Positions 40,314-47,836 of a stretch of DNA of 61,381 bases are shown here, piece by piece. Location of the stretch: NCBI GenBank assembly GCA_036274675.1, contig DASUFE010000099.1:1-61381 (forward strand), written 5' to 3'. The notes below the pieces were generated by a model. The model was not told the DNA's origin. It searched no databases and worked only from the letters and a program-made list of their open reading frames with translations. The number at the start of each line of letters is the position of its first letter. The first letter of the stretch is position 1. Source of the DNA: DASUFE01 sp036274675 (GTDB lineage Bacteria > Pseudomonadota > Gammaproteobacteria > HTCC5015). Position numbers and translations under genes: made by a program.

Positions 40314-40641
40314 GCAAAAAAGTCTGGAAGATCTGGAAGCGGATTTGAAAAAAGTCGACAGGCCCGTTAACCGGGCTCTGTTTCTTGGTTTGGGTCTTTT
40401 TGTGGTTATGAATCTCTTTAGGGAAAAGGGCTATCTTCAGTTTATTTCGGATAATTTTTTGGTGGCGATGCTAGTCGTTTTCATAAGCGCGTTGGTCATT
40501 TATACCGCCAGGAAAAAGAACCGGATAGCAAATGATTATGGGCTAAGATGTCATGGTTGCAATAGAACTCCAAAGGCGGGTATCGCCCAAGCAGCCTACG
40601 CGGATGGCGTATGCCCATATTGTGGAAAAGAATATGAATAA
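40306..40641 (+). CDS. Small membrane protein with C-terminal zinc-ribbon-like motif
   Basis: This is a 111-residue protein with a charged N-terminus (KSLEDLEADLKKVDRP), two membrane helices (RALFLGLGLFVVMNLF and NFLVAMLVVFISALVIYTA), then a tail with CHGC and CPYC 17 residues apart, a treble-clef or zinc-ribbon pattern. It starts inside the frameshifted tail of the DGPF gene; ATG 40306 is preferred over the TTG at 40303. No family is recognised. Confidence 0.65.
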   Translation: MSKQKSLEDLEADLKKVDRPVNRALFLGLGLFVVMNLFREKGYLQFISDNFLVAMLVVFISALVIYTARKKNRIANDYGLRCHGCNRTPKAGIAQAAYADGVCPYCGKEYE

Positions 40642-40657
40642 ATTTAGGGGTAGGTCT

Positions 40658-41119
40658 ATGAAACGTCTGATGATTTATTTGTTGGTTGGACTGTGCGCCA
40701 CGCTGGTTTTGCAGGCTTGCGGAACATCCTCGCCGCCGTTTCGGCCGGCGGTGGAGGCGCATCTGGCCGCGATCGCGGCGCGGGATATGGATGCGCTGCT
40801 GCCGACATTGACGCTGGGTGAGGATCTGACGATGCTGATGCCCGATGGCCAGAGATTCGATACGCGGCAGGAGTATATCGATTTCCATCGCCAGTGGTTC
40901 GGGATGCAGACTGACGGTAAGTTCGAAGTGGTGGAGTATTCGAGGTTTATCGAATCGCCGAAACTGAGCCAGGCGTTCCTCCGGTACCGTTACAGCTTCA
41001 AGGATGCGGGCGGTGAGCCGCAGGTCATGGAGAACTGGCTGACGCTGACTTTCGCCCTGGAAGATGGCGCCTGGCGTCTGGTGTTCGACCAGAACACTCC
41101 GACACCGCCGCAGCAGTAA
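40658..41119 (+). CDS. SnoaL/NTF2-like lipoprotein
   Basis: This is a 153-residue lipoprotein (signal MKRLMIYLLVGLCATLVLQA with Cys next, then GTSS). The mature part is an NTF2-like cone fold as in DUF4440/SnoaL proteins: VEAHLAAIAARDMDALLPTL, MLMPDGQRFDTRQEYIDFH, and WLTLTFALEDGAWRLVFDQN at the end. Whether it binds a ligand or is an enzyme cannot be told. The real start is ATG 40658, where the signal peptide begins, although the frame opens at 40553. A clear terminator follows. Confidence 0.8.
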   Translation: MKRLMIYLLVGLCATLVLQACGTSSPPFRPAVEAHLAAIAARDMDALLPTLTLGEDLTMLMPDGQRFDTRQEYIDFHRQWFGMQTDGKFEVVEYSRFIESPKLSQAFLRYRYSFKDAGGEPQVMENWLTLTFALEDGAWRLVFDQNTPTPPQQ

Positions 41120-41134
41120 TCCCTCGGATCGGTT

Positions 41135-41163
41135 GGGGGCGGCAGGTTTCCCGCCCCCTTTCT
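41135..41163 (+). terminator. Rho-independent terminator after the NTF2-like gene
   Basis: A perfect 8 bp GC hairpin (GGGGGCGG 41135-41142 with CCGCCCCC 41151-41158) is followed by TTTCTT. It separates the NTF2-like gene from the next promoter block, which starts immediately after. Confidence 0.82.
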
Positions 41164-41200
41164 TGTCGAGATGCCCTGTTTAAGGGTACGCTCTCGTCCA
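41163..41200 (+). promoter_or_regulatory. 38 bp conserved block, copy 2
   Basis: It starts TTGTCGAGATGCCC and ends GGTACGCTCTCGTCCA. It matches 39375-39412 at 34 of 38 positions and ends 43 bases before the SemiSWEET ATG. The position relative to the gene is the same as in copy 1. Confidence 0.55.
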
Positions 41201-41243
41201 TGAAAAAATCCGCTTGTTCCCAGAGAACCCATCGAGACAAATC

Positions 41244-41516
41244 ATGAGCATGCTGGACTTTCTTGGTTTCACCGCCGCTTTTTGCACCACCTTTTCCTTT
41301 GTGCCGCAGGCGGTCAAGGCGATCAAAACCCGCGATACCTCGTCACTGTCGCTGGCGATGTATATGATTTTCACCCTGGGCGTGGGCCTGTGGCTGTTAT
41401 ACGGCATTGCAAAATCGGATAGTGCGATTATCGTGGCGAATGTCGTGACCTTCGTGCTGGCATTCTCGATTTTGTGGATCAAGGTCGCTAACGAGCTGAA
41501 GTCCGGAAAGAGCTGA
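41244..41516 (+). CDS. SemiSWEET-type sugar transporter subunit
   Basis: This is a 90-residue membrane protein with three helices. Its key signature is the PQ motif in TM1 (TFSFVPQAVKAIKTRDTSSL) followed by SLAMYMIFTLGVGLWLLYG, as in bacterial SemiSWEETs. These work as dimers to carry sugars such as sucrose or glucose across the inner membrane. ATG 41244 is the family start. Upstream is the 38 bp block copy 2. The substrate is unknown. Confidence 0.9.
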   Translation: MSMLDFLGFTAAFCTTFSFVPQAVKAIKTRDTSSLSLAMYMIFTLGVGLWLLYGIAKSDSAIIVANVVTFVLAFSILWIKVANELKSGKS

Positions 41517-41549
41517 TAGTTGAACTGCATGACGAGGAGCACTGCGGCA

Positions 41550-41945
41550 ATGAGAGTGATATGTTTTACGATTGCAGTCGGCCTGCTTATCGTGGCCCCT
41601 CCGGCGGGGGCCGGGAACGCAGTCGGCTCGATATCAAAATGGACCGGTTCATATGAATCCGTCACCGGCAGCTGCGGGACGGTGGTAATCGAGGAATCGA
41701 AAATCACCTGGGGCAGTTGCAAAGATGCAAATATAAAGGTGATTTCCGTAAGGAGCAGGGAACTGGTGATGGCGGTGGATCCGTCAGCCGTCCAATGCGG
41801 ATGGGCCGGGTTTATTGTGGGGCTGGAGAAAGACAGTGTTGCCGCGCCTGGAATAATTATTTCGGCTTATCAAAGCCTGGACGATCACAAGGCTAAAAAT
41901 CGCTATGTGGAATGCGCTTTCAAAAAAGCGCAATCGGGTAAATAA
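41550..41945 (+). CDS. Secreted hypothetical protein
   Basis: This is a 131-residue protein with a signal peptide (MRVICFTIAVGLLIVAPPAG, then AGNA) and a beta-rich mature domain with four cysteines (GSCGTVVIE, WGSCKD, VQCGWAG, VECAF). No family is recognised. ATG 41550 is chosen because GAGGAG lies 10 bases upstream; upstream in-frame starts at 41520 and 41529 would bury the signal peptide. It follows SemiSWEET by 33 bases and may share its transcript. Confidence 0.62.
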   Translation: MRVICFTIAVGLLIVAPPAGAGNAVGSISKWTGSYESVTGSCGTVVIEESKITWGSCKDANIKVISVRSRELVMAVDPSAVQCGWAGFIVGLEKDSVAAPGIIISAYQSLDDHKAKNRYVECAFKKAQSGK

Positions 41946-41969
41946 ATATCTTTAGAGGGGAAACAAGTC

Positions 41970-42350
41970 ATGGAATCCGTGCTGGTCAGTCTGGTTGTTA
42001 CGTTTGTGTTCCTGGTGCTGGCCGGAGTAATCGGGCATAAGCTTGAAAAGCGTCCCAGGCCGTATGGCTTTCTGATCCCGGCGGTCCACATCGTCCTCTT
42101 TCTTCTCGTGTTATCCGGAGTGTTCGCTTCAATTTACAAGCTCCAACTGCTGCCGGCGGGCGGCGGGCACGCTCTGACGCTATTGTATGTCGCCGTTCTC
42201 ACCTTGCTGGTCAATCTTGCGGTTGGCCTGGCGATGCTGTTTATAAAAGGCAAGAGCAGGATTTTGCGCAAGATTCATAAAATCTCAACCTATGCGATGG
42301 CTGCTTCGGTTATGGCCGGCATCATTTTTGTATCCGCTGCTATTTATTAG
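41970..42350 (+). CDS. Small four-helix membrane protein
   Basis: This is a 126-residue protein with four predicted membrane helices (VLVSLVVTFVFLVLAGVIG, PAVHIVLFLLVLSGVFAS, LTLLYVAVLTLLVNLAVGLA, TYAMAASVMAGIIFVSAAI) and short basic loops. No family is recognised. GAGGGG lies before the ATG, and the CPBP gene begins one base after its stop codon, so the two are very likely co-translated. Confidence 0.68.
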   Translation: MESVLVSLVVTFVFLVLAGVIGHKLEKRPRPYGFLIPAVHIVLFLLVLSGVFASIYKLQLLPAGGGHALTLLYVAVLTLLVNLAVGLAMLFIKGKSRILRKIHKISTYAMAASVMAGIIFVSAAIY

Positions 42351-42351
42351 C

Positions 42352-43185
42352 ATGAGGCCTGCTTCCGACCGGAAGGAAAGGCACCAGGACTTCCCGAATG
42401 TATGGGAAGCCGTTCTGATACTCGCTCTCCTGTATGGGGTGGAGATCCTGATATCCTGTGCCTTCTACGATGCCGGCGAGCGCTTTAGCGCCGGTGATCC
42501 CGAATATTTGGGCATTATCTCCGTGCTGGGCTGCGGCTTTATTTTCTCAATATTGCTGAGTTACAAGAACATCGGATACTCCGGATTGTTTCATCCCGCC
42601 AAGCGCTCGGCCGTTGCCACGGTGTGGCTGCTTGTCATGCCCCTGCTTGTTTTGACGGCCGGCAGCGTGCTGCTGGGTCTGGAAATTTCCGAGGTTCTGG
42701 CGGCCATCTTTCCGATGTCGAATGCCGAGAAGGAAATATTTGAACGGATGTTCTCGGGAGGGGCGATCTCGGTGATCACTCTGTGCATCGTAGCCCCATT
42801 CGTCGAGGAAATGCTGTTTCGAGGAATTTTCCTGCGCAGTTTTCTGGCGCAGTACAGCCCAGCCCGGTCGATCGTCTATACATCGCTGTTATTCGGGGCG
42901 GCGCATCTGAATCTCTATCAGTTCGTCGTCGCGACCCTGCTTGGCCTGATATCCGGATGGCTTTATGCGACAACCCGGTCGCTTTGGCCTTCGATTCTGG
43001 AGCACGCTTTCTACAACGGAGGAACCGTGCTTTATTATATGTTCCAGTCTGATCCCGCGGCCGGCTCCTCGCGATCGGAAGTGCAGGTTGCGCCGGTTTG
43101 GACGATAGGCGGAGCGCTGCTTTTCATTGCGGGTGGTTTGTGGTTATGGAAAGCCGCGGCGCATCTCAATATGGACGAGTCCTGA
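42352..43185 (+). CDS. CPBP-family intramembrane metalloprotease
   Basis: This is a 277-residue membrane protein of the CPBP (ABI, CAAX-like) protease family. The catalytic motifs are visible: APFVEEMLFRGIFLRSFL (EExxxR), SLLFGAAHLNLYQF (FxxxH) and SILEHAFYNGGTVL (HxxxN). In eukaryotes relatives process CAAX proteins; bacterial members act in peptide or bacteriocin processing and other roles. The start at 42352 follows immediately after the previous gene. A second CPBP gene is at 49487-50053. Confidence 0.9.
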   Translation: MRPASDRKERHQDFPNVWEAVLILALLYGVEILISCAFYDAGERFSAGDPEYLGIISVLGCGFIFSILLSYKNIGYSGLFHPAKRSAVATVWLLVMPLLVLTAGSVLLGLEISEVLAAIFPMSNAEKEIFERMFSGGAISVITLCIVAPFVEEMLFRGIFLRSFLAQYSPARSIVYTSLLFGAAHLNLYQFVVATLLGLISGWLYATTRSLWPSILEHAFYNGGTVLYYMFQSDPAAGSSRSEVQVAPVWTIGGALLFIAGGLWLWKAAAHLNMDES

Positions 43186-43228
43186 CGGACTCTATATAAA
43201 CTTTTAAACGGTAGATGAAGGAGCAGCC

Positions 43229-43450
43229 ATGGCCGAACAGCGTTTTAAGGAATACAAGGTGGTGCATATCGCCGAGGGCGGTTGCGGGACGATTCTGTTG
43301 GGAGCTTCGGGCCTGCCTCTGAAGAAGATCGAGGCGGAGTTGAACGCGCTGGCGGCCGAGGGTTGGCAGGTGACGTTTCAGGTGCTGGAGCAGAAACGGT
43401 TCTGGCTGTTCTGGAAGCGTGAGGCGATGATCGTCACGCTGGGGCGCTGA
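43229..43450 (+). CDS. DUF4177 family protein
   Basis: This is a 73-residue protein matching the DUF4177 pattern: RFKEYKVVHI at the start, IEAELNALAAEGWQVTFQVL in the middle and an aromatic strand FWLFWKREAMIVTL at the end. Its function is unknown. AAGGAG lies before the ATG. YidD follows with one base between the stop and the GTG. Confidence 0.82.
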   Translation: MAEQRFKEYKVVHIAEGGCGTILLGASGLPLKKIEAELNALAAEGWQVTFQVLEQKRFWLFWKREAMIVTLGR

Positions 43451-43451
43451 A

Positions 43452-43691
43452 GTGCTGCGGGAGTTCGTGCTGCGCGCCATCGCGCGTTACCGGGAGACCG
43501 GCGGCGGCCAGCGCTGGTTCGGGGTCGAGTGTAATTTCGAGCCGAGTTGTTCGGCCTATGCGCAGCAGGCGATCGGCCGTTACGGGCTTTATCGCGGCGC
43601 GGCGCTGGCGTGGAACCGGATCCGCCGTTGTAATGTGCGGGACTCTGTTTGCAAATGTCTGGAGTCGCTGCCGGAGGATTTGAATTGCTGA
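43452..43691 (+). CDS. yidD: Membrane protein insertion efficiency factor YidD-like
   Basis: This is a 79-residue protein of the YidD family (former DUF37). The family core is FEPSCSAYAQQAIGRYGLYR followed by NRIRRCNV, including the conserved Cys residues. YidD helps YidC-dependent membrane insertion and is usually encoded by rpmH-rnpA-yidD-yidC. Here it stands apart from that locus, so it may be a second copy. It starts with GTG directly after the DUF4177 stop and overlaps the TM2 gene at its end. Confidence 0.85.
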   Translation: MLREFVLRAIARYRETGGGQRWFGVECNFEPSCSAYAQQAIGRYGLYRGAALAWNRIRRCNVRDSVCKCLESLPEDLNC

Positions 43692-44077
43692 ATCCACTTG
43701 AGGTCGATGCCGAAGAGGAACGCCTGCGCGCGCTGGCCCGGGACCTGCCGGATGCACAGCGCAAGGCCTTTTTCCAGGAGGCAACGGAGCAGCTGCGCGA
43801 TCCCGACACCTACGCCGTGCTGAACTGGTTTTTCCTGGCCGGGCTGCATCATCTGTACCTGGGTAAATGGATTAAAGGTTTGTGCAATCTGGCCGTATTT
43901 GTAGCCGGGATCGTACTGATGTTTGTCCGGTCCGTATGGCTGGGCCTGGGGCTGATCCTGCTGGTTACGGTCTGGGAGCTGTGGGCTCTGTTCCGGGCGC
44001 AGATTATTGTGCAGGACTGGAACAACCGTCTGTATCGGGATTTATTAAAGGACTATGGTATGTTTGGCGAAGCGTAA
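43685..44077 (+). CDS. TM2-domain membrane protein
   Basis: This is a 130-residue protein with an acidic helical N-terminus (PLEVDAEEERLRALARDLPD) and a TM2 domain: VLNWFFLAGLHHLYLGKWIK, GLCNLAVFVAGIVLMFV and WLGLGLILLVTVWELWALF. TM2 proteins are of unknown role. I prefer TTG 43685 with GGAGG about 8 bases upstream, overlapping the yidD stop; the frame is open from 43649, and an ATG there would overlap yidD more deeply. Confidence 0.78.
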   Translation: MLNPLEVDAEEERLRALARDLPDAQRKAFFQEATEQLRDPDTYAVLNWFFLAGLHHLYLGKWIKGLCNLAVFVAGIVLMFVRSVWLGLGLILLVTVWELWALFRAQIIVQDWNNRLYRDLLKDYGMFGEA

Positions 44078-44092
44078 AAACAGGAATAGCCC

Positions 44093-44371
44093 ATGTATCA
44101 AAAGATAAAAGACAAGGTTCAGGCGATACTCGCTCCACTGGGTTTTACCGAGGGCAAGGCGGATGCGGACCGCGGCCCCATGAGCTGTGTCTTTTCCAAG
44201 GGCGACCAGAAATTCATGGTGCTGTGGGATGCGGCGGAAGGCATGGGCTCGGTGGAGGCCTGGGAAGACGGCGACTGGGCGATGCTGGAGAGCATCGTGC
44301 CGGAAGCGCCGGAACCGAAATTCACCGAATGCCTGAACGCGCTTTGCGCCGAGATCAAGTCGCGTTTGTAG
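44093..44371 (+). CDS. Small hypothetical protein
   Basis: This is a 92-residue soluble acidic protein (YQKIKDKVQAILAPLGFTEG, FSKGDQKFMVLWDAAEGMGS, FTECLNALCAEIKSRL). It could be an alpha/beta domain but no family is recognised. AGGAA lies before the ATG and it follows the TM2 gene by 15 bases, so it is likely in the same transcript. Confidence 0.62.
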   Translation: MYQKIKDKVQAILAPLGFTEGKADADRGPMSCVFSKGDQKFMVLWDAAEGMGSVEAWEDGDWAMLESIVPEAPEPKFTECLNALCAEIKSRL

Positions 44372-44405
44372 CGTCGAGCCGATCGACGCAAACTGAGGGA
44401 CTTTT

Positions 44406-44735
44406 ATGGCTACCAATCCTCCGCAAGACCTTCAGCCCACCAGCGCCATTAAAAATGCCGCGATCTCCGTGACGGTTTCTTTTCTGAGATCCCGCCCCTT
44501 CCCGCGATTTATGCTGTGCCTTGCGGGCGCCAGCCTCTTGATGGTCGGCTTTGTCGCGGCTCCGTTGTGGAATGTGCCGTTGCTTTCCTTTGTAAGCGGC
44601 GGCGAAATTGCGGCGATCTGTTTCGCGGGCGGTCTGGGCGCCTTGGGTCTTTGGTATCTGGCGAGACCGGAATTGAAGGTTGGGGCCGCTGTTGAGAACG
44701 GCAAATTCACGAATCGATCCGATCTGGTCGGCTAG
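44406..44735 (+). CDS. Membrane protein with SHOCT tail interrupted by an amber codon
   Basis: This is a 109-residue protein as read, with two membrane helices (FMLCLAGASLLMVGFVAAPL and GEIAAICFAGGLGALGLWYL). After KFTNRSDLVG the frame meets TAG (44733-44735). Beyond it the same frame continues LKDLAALHADGALTDDEFSR AKARILG and stops at 44819, a textbook SHOCT domain (normally DLVxQLxxLAxLxxxGxLTxxEF). The TAG sits exactly where SHOCT domains have Gln, so a CAG to TAG change explains it. The product is probably truncated, unless the codon is read through or is a sequencing error. GAGGGA precedes the ATG. Confidence 0.72.
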   Translation: MATNPPQDLQPTSAIKNAAISVTVSFLRSRPFPRFMLCLAGASLLMVGFVAAPLWNVPLLSFVSGGEIAAICFAGGLGALGLWYLARPELKVGAAVENGKFTNRSDLVG

Positions 44736-44819
44736 TTGAAAGACCTGGCGGCGCTGCATGCTGACGGCGCGCTTACGGATGACGAGTTTTCCAGGGCGAA
44801 GGCGCGCATTCTGGGGTGA
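44733..44819 (+). pseudogene. SHOCT domain remnant after in-frame TAG
   Basis: The 28 codons after the TAG at 44733 encode a complete SHOCT C-terminal domain in the same frame as the membrane protein at 44406, with a TGA at 44817-44819. It has no start or ribosome binding site of its own, so it is the separated tail of that gene. Confidence 0.7.
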
Positions 44820-44931
44820 AGTGTTTACGATTTATGTCTGGCGCTTTCAAGAGTTCGAAAGAATTTTTTTATTTGAAATGCAGGTTTTAAGGGAGTAAAA
44901 CCGTATCAGGCAATAATACGGCGGGAGAAAT

Positions 44932-45882
44932 ATGAAAGCTCTACTCTCCATCCTTTTGAAATTGAGTGCGTCATGCCTGGCGTTGTGTCTGTTGTTGTCG
45001 GCACTTCCCGCGCGGGCCGGCCGGGGCGATCCCTGGGGAACCGGCGCCGCGGTCTCGGTTTTATCCGACGATAACGTGACCCGCGCGGCGGCGGGAGACG
45101 CCAGGGAAGATAACGCCGTGCAGCTGCGGGCCGATGCCTATTATTCTTTCGATTTTTCCCTCAACCATTCCCTGATCGTGACCGGCCATGTGCTGGACGA
45201 GAGTTATCGTGACTTCGACGGCATCTCGAGTCTGCAGGCGGGGTTGGAGGCCGAGTACCGGTTCCGCACCCGGCGCGGCTTCGGCGCGCCGGTTTACTCC
45301 TTCTATGTAAGCGACACCCAGGCCGATTACGAGACGGATAACCGGGATGGCGCTACCCTCGAATACGGGCTGCGCCTGAGGCGGCAATACACCGACCGCA
45401 TCGCCCTTGCGGCCGGGGCCGCACACAGCGAACGCACGGCTGAAGGGCGGGTATTCGATCTCGAGCAGGCGCGGTACTATGCGCAACTCGATTACGCGGT
45501 GCCGAATCTTTTCCAGGCCTATCTCGCCTATCACTATATAGACGGCGATGTGTATTCCATTTCTCCGGTTACGCCCGCCGCCTACGGCGGCGACCCGGAT
45601 TTCTATGAGGCGACCGAGCTCGATCCGGCATTCAACGGAGCGCGGCCTTGGTGGGCGTACCGCCTTGATGCACGCACGGATGTGCTGCGTCTGGGTTTCA
45701 ATATGGCTTTCGACGGCGACAACGCCATCGACATTGCAGTGGACAATATCGGTTCCGAGACCAAGAACCGGCCGGAGTATAACTCCGGAACATCCGGTTA
45801 CAGTTCGGGTTCGGATTGGTACGGCTCCAGCTTGACCTACGACGCGACCGTTATTACGGCCACATACTTGCATCGTTTTTGA
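44932..45882 (+). CDS. Predicted outer-membrane beta-barrel protein
   Basis: This is a 316-residue protein with a signal peptide ending LSALPARA-GRG. The mature part alternates amphipathic strands with Asp/Asn/Tyr turns (DAYYSFDFSLNHSLIVTGHV, YYAQLDYAVPNLFQAYLAYH) and ends in YLHRF, the C-terminal Phe of outer-membrane barrels. About twelve or more strands seem possible. No specific family is recognised. GGAGAAAT precedes the ATG. It has about 110 bases of AT-rich sequence upstream and stands as a single gene. Confidence 0.68.
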   Translation: MKALLSILLKLSASCLALCLLLSALPARAGRGDPWGTGAAVSVLSDDNVTRAAAGDAREDNAVQLRADAYYSFDFSLNHSLIVTGHVLDESYRDFDGISSLQAGLEAEYRFRTRRGFGAPVYSFYVSDTQADYETDNRDGATLEYGLRLRRQYTDRIALAAGAAHSERTAEGRVFDLEQARYYAQLDYAVPNLFQAYLAYHYIDGDVYSISPVTPAAYGGDPDFYEATELDPAFNGARPWWAYRLDARTDVLRLGFNMAFDGDNAIDIAVDNIGSETKNRPEYNSGTSGYSSGSDWYGSSLTYDATVITATYLHRF

Positions 45883-45956
45883 ACCTGATCTTTCCCGTCT
45901 TGTAACGCGGCTGTGTTAGAGTACCCGGCCATATAAAACAAAAAAGGGGGCTGGGA

Positions 45957-47258
45957 ATGGGAGCGCGTCCAAGGAAACCTCGTTCCATGCAGACGGATTC
46001 CGGCAAAGGCCAACGCTTGAAGAAAATTTCCGCGTTCTTCGCTTCGACGCTCGCGCTGATTGCGGGGCTGGCCGCTCTGGCCGGCAATCTGACTTCGCTC
46101 GGGAGCTTCTGGACGGGGATGACCTCGGAAGAAGAAATACAGTTGATCGTGCAGTTGGCCACCGAAGCCCATGAGAATCCCGACGACAACTTCTTCAAGG
46201 AAAGCCAGTACCAGGTGAGCTATCAATCCGCATCCGGGGACGGGGAATTGCGAATTTCATACTCCTCCGAATATTTCGCCGAACAGGCGAAGGCGGTGGG
46301 CATACTGGGGAGCGGGCCGTACTTCACGCTGCCGAAAGTCGGCCTGGATTTGAAGATCGTCAACAACAGCCGGCAGACCGTTTTTCTCAGCGACGCTGTT
46401 CTGGAAGTGAGCTCCAGCCTGCCCGATAACCGGCCGCTGCTCGCCTTTACCCACCATGAAGGTCTCGAGGATGTGATTCAGTTCAGCAACGACGGCTGGG
46501 GCGAACCTGCGCGGGTGCAGATGTACGCCCGCATCCAGGGCAGAGCGTCCGACCCCTTGCGGGAGCTGCATTATGGAACCCTGCCGGGGGCGCAGGCCGG
46601 CGAATACAACTTCGATATTACGCCGCTGCTGGAGTCGCATGGAATTCCCGTGGACAAGATCCGGCAGGCGCTCGGCGTGATGCAAAAAGTACCGACGGGT
46701 TTCGATGAGGCGCTCCCCCTTTGGGGTCAGGTGCAGGCGCCCTGCGTGCGGACGGTCGGCCGGATCGCCTATGGCGATACCGAGGAAAGCAGACGTCAGA
46801 CCGATCAACAGTTGGCGGCGTCGCCCTACGATTGCGTAGTGGATGTGGAAGGCTATGTGCTGATGTCCTGGCGGGATAACGCGCAGGCGGAATCCTCGCA
46901 ACGCATCGAATTCAAAACCACCGTCCATGTAACGCCGCCCGACGCCCTGGGTGCGCCGGCTTTCGGGCCCACTGGTTCCTACGACATGGAGCTGAAAACG
47001 GAAGGGACGGACTATACTGTCCACAGTCCGCTTTCCCAGCCGATCGAGGCGGGCAAGTTCGACCGCTTCATTCTCTGGCTGGGAGCTCCCCGGTCTTCCA
47101 TGCATGAATTCGTGCTGCGTCTGAAATTCAATAACACCGGGGAACTATCATCTCGGAAAATCAGTTTGCAGTATCTGATGCCCCGCTCGAACAGACAGGC
47201 TCTGGACGAACTCAATAGTGATCAGGAAGCCGCCGGCGCGGAAGAGGAGGCGCTATGA
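45957..47258 (+). CDS. Membrane-anchored hypothetical protein
   Basis: This is a 433-residue protein with a basic N-terminus, one membrane helix (ISAFFASTLALIAGLAALAG) and a large, probably periplasmic, beta-rich body (FTLPKVGLDLKIVNNSRQTV, VFLSDAVLEVSSSLPDN) with two cysteines (APCVRTVGR, PYDCVVDVEGYVLMSW). No family is recognised. Its stop overlaps the TMEM175 start by four bases, and that gene overlaps the next, making a tightly coupled three-gene unit. Confidence 0.66.
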   Translation: MGARPRKPRSMQTDSGKGQRLKKISAFFASTLALIAGLAALAGNLTSLGSFWTGMTSEEEIQLIVQLATEAHENPDDNFFKESQYQVSYQSASGDGELRISYSSEYFAEQAKAVGILGSGPYFTLPKVGLDLKIVNNSRQTVFLSDAVLEVSSSLPDNRPLLAFTHHEGLEDVIQFSNDGWGEPARVQMYARIQGRASDPLRELHYGTLPGAQAGEYNFDITPLLESHGIPVDKIRQALGVMQKVPTGFDEALPLWGQVQAPCVRTVGRIAYGDTEESRRQTDQQLAASPYDCVVDVEGYVLMSWRDNAQAESSQRIEFKTTVHVTPPDALGAPAFGPTGSYDMELKTEGTDYTVHSPLSQPIEAGKFDRFILWLGAPRSSMHEFVLRLKFNNTGELSSRKISLQYLMPRSNRQALDELNSDQEAAGAEEEAL

Positions 47259-47836
47259 CCAAGAACCGGATGGAAGCCTTCAGTGACGGAGTGATCGCGA
47301 TCATCATCACCATCATGGTGCTGGAGATGAAGGTGCCGCACGGGGAGAATTTCACGGCATTGAAACCGCTGTTGCCGGTGCTGCTGAGTTACGTGCTGAG
47401 TTTTTTATATGTCGGCATTTACTGGAATAACCATCATCACATGGTGCACGCGATGCGGCGGGTGACCGGCGGGATTCTGTGGGCGAATCTGCATCTGTTG
47501 TTCTGGCTGTCGCTGTTCCCCTTCGTCACCGGGTGGATGGGGGAGAACCATTTCGCGGCGCTACCGACTCTGTTTTACGGCGTGGTGCTGCTGATGGCCG
47601 CGCTGGCCTACTGGATTTTGCAACGTACGATCATCACGTCCGAGGGCGGGGATTCCACGCTGGCGAAGGCGGTGGGAGCGGATATCAAGGGCAATCTGTC
47701 GCCTGTGCTGTATCTGAGCGCCATCGCGCTCGCTTATTTCGAGCATCCATTGATCGCGAATGCGTTTTATGTATTCGTCGCCCTGATGTGGCTGATCCCG
47801 GATCCACGCATCGAACGCGTGCTGGATGAAAAATGA
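47255..47836 (+). CDS. TMEM175-family (DUF1211) potassium channel-like protein
   Basis: This is a 193-residue membrane protein with six helices. The family signature is at the N-terminus: RMEAFSDGVIAIIITIMVLE (the FSD motif in the pore-lining helix), followed by SYVLSFLYVGIYWNNHHHMV. Bacterial TMEM175 proteins form tetrameric K+ channels. It overlaps both neighbours by four bases (ATGA), so it is translated with them. Confidence 0.9.
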   Translation: MTKNRMEAFSDGVIAIIITIMVLEMKVPHGENFTALKPLLPVLLSYVLSFLYVGIYWNNHHHMVHAMRRVTGGILWANLHLLFWLSLFPFVTGWMGENHFAALPTLFYGVVLLMAALAYWILQRTIITSEGGDSTLAKAVGADIKGNLSPVLYLSAIALAYFEHPLIANAFYVFVALMWLIPDPRIERVLDEK

